Source: Planctomycetaceae bacterium
GTDB taxonomy: Bacteria > Planctomycetota > Planctomycetia > Pirellulales > Thermoguttaceae
Direction: 5' to 3'
Assembly (NCBI GenBank): GCA_031283825.1
Contig: JAITAZ010000406.1
Location: 1 to 6,431, forward strand
Length of the DNA: 6,431 nt
Shown here: in pieces, positions 5,843-6,431 of the stretch
How the letters are laid out: each line of letters begins with the position of its first letter
How positions within the stretch are numbered: the first letter of the stretch is position 1
Program-made: the position numbers and the translations under genes
The notes under the pieces: generated by a model
Told to the model about the DNA's origin: nothing
The model's database searches: none
Seen by the model: the letters and a program-made list of their open reading frames with translations, nothing else

Positions 5843-6313
5843 GTCTTTTTAAAAAAATTACGATTTCTCTTTAACTTGAAATCAATAAAATGATTCCGCT
5901 GAAATATTACCGATAATAATTCGCATATTTTCAAATTTTGGCTTGGGGCGGTTGATTTTTTAATAATAATTTGGTAGAATAACGCAATCTGGAGAAAGGC
6001 TTGTTTGCTTATCAATTTTTGTCATTCGGGCAATTTTTCCAAATCAACAAATCCACTTCAATTTTACATTTTGCCAAAGTTATACAATTTTACTATTATC
6101 ACGTTATCGGAAGATTACCAATTGTAATTTCGGGTAATTTGGCGAAGTTGAATAAGCGTTAAATTAGATTCACGCAGATTTCGCGGCGATAATTGTATAA
6201 TTGGATATTTTTAGTAATTTGCAAAAATTGACAGTATTACTATAAGTTTCCTATAGCGAATAGTAGGCGATCAAGATAGATAATTGAGCAATTGGGAATT
6301 TTGTAACTATTCA

Positions 6314-6402
6314 GGGAACTTCTAAAAACTAATTTTAGAAGGAACGCGGGCGTCCCGCCTGCATGACAAACGCCTAAATATGCGGTCGAGACGACCGCGA
6401 TC
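6314..6402. repeat. Cluster of three hairpins at the right edge, dispersed-repeat-like
   Basis: Three perfect stems follow one another: CTTCTAAAA/TTTTAGAAG (6319-6327 with 6333-6341), GCGGG/CCCGC (6346-6350 with 6354-6358) and GCGGTCG/CGACCGC (6382-6388 with 6392-6398). The GC-rich parts stand out from AT-rich surroundings. The left end GGGAACTTCTAAAAA (6314-6328) resembles the end of the 795-945 element read inward from 945. The build is typical of non-autonomous or REP-like intergenic repeats. It may continue past the window. Confidence 0.6.
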
Positions 6403-6431
6403 CTAATAAAAATAAATTTTATATGAGGTTT

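Larger units (their letters stand above)
5316..6313. other. Gene-free AT-rich stretch
   Basis: About 1 kb with no reading frame that looks coding. The only frame of note is a 62-residue, Lys/Ile/Phe-rich minus-strand ORF (5827-6015) without recognisable motifs. It also contains a tandem TGTAACGAT pair (5381-5398, with a partial third ACGAT), three ATGAAY motifs at 9-bp spacing (5715-5738) and the hairpin set at 5771-5842. It may hold the distal promoter region of the repeat-protein gene and decayed or repeat-derived DNA. Confidence 0.6.

Noticed and set aside
5827..6015. 62-residue minus-strand ORF
   Set aside because: Low-complexity Lys/Ile/Phe/Asn composition typical of AT-rich non-coding DNA, no good ribosome site, and it overlaps part of the hairpin/U-rich region.
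6166..6190. TTCACGCAGATTTCGCGG resembling another dispersed-repeat fragment
   Set aside because: It is short, has no inverted partner nearby and no clear boundary, so chance or a degraded remnant cannot be told apart.

Overview
The window most likely comes from a low-GC member of the Planctomycetota. The main evidence is the 899-residue secreted protein encoded on the minus strand at 2483-5182. It consists almost entirely of short Tyr/Val/Lys/Pro/Glu-rich repeats of the 'YTV' type (YxVCKLIPE, YITYKPVFE), which is a planctomycete hallmark associated with the proteinaceous cell envelope. By eye the DNA is AT-rich, unlike the GC-rich cultivated planctomycetes, so an uncultured or host-associated lineage is plausible but not shown.

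Layout, left to right; all three convincing genes are on the minus strand. Positions 153-635 encode a small HAD-family phosphatase of the YqeG type. Positions 636-956 are intergenic and carry a 151-bp imperfect inverted-repeat element (795-945) built on a CACAGAGNN 9-mer, plus a solo copy of a second element's end motif (691-701). Positions 957-1970 encode a ThiI-like PP-loop ATPase with an NFACT-R-like C-terminal part, probably a tRNA sulfur-transfer enzyme. Positions 1971-2482 are intergenic and hold a 226-bp palindromic element with perfect 12-bp terminal inverted repeats (2104-2329), then a strong rho-independent terminator (2365-2398) for the large repeat-protein gene. The repeat-protein gene (2483-5182) has a signal peptide, an excellent Shine-Dalgarno and a hairpin just upstream of it. 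Positions 5183-6431 are about 1.25 kb with no convincing gene. They hold short direct and inverted repeats, a pair of mutually exclusive hairpins (5771-5842), and at the right edge a cluster of three GC-rich or palindromic hairpins (6314-6402) whose outer sequence resembles the end of the 795-945 element.

The three genes do not look like an operon. Gaps of 321 and 512 bp separate them, repeat elements fill those gaps, and a terminator follows the repeat-protein gene. They are best read as three independent units: an envelope structural protein, a tRNA-modification enzyme and a housekeeping HAD phosphatase. The most notable content is the architecture of the repeat protein (a 60-residue super-repeat in two chemically different halves) and the set of at least three palindromic non-coding elements, two of which appear to share a terminal motif. 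No defence, CRISPR, biosynthetic or phage system is visible.
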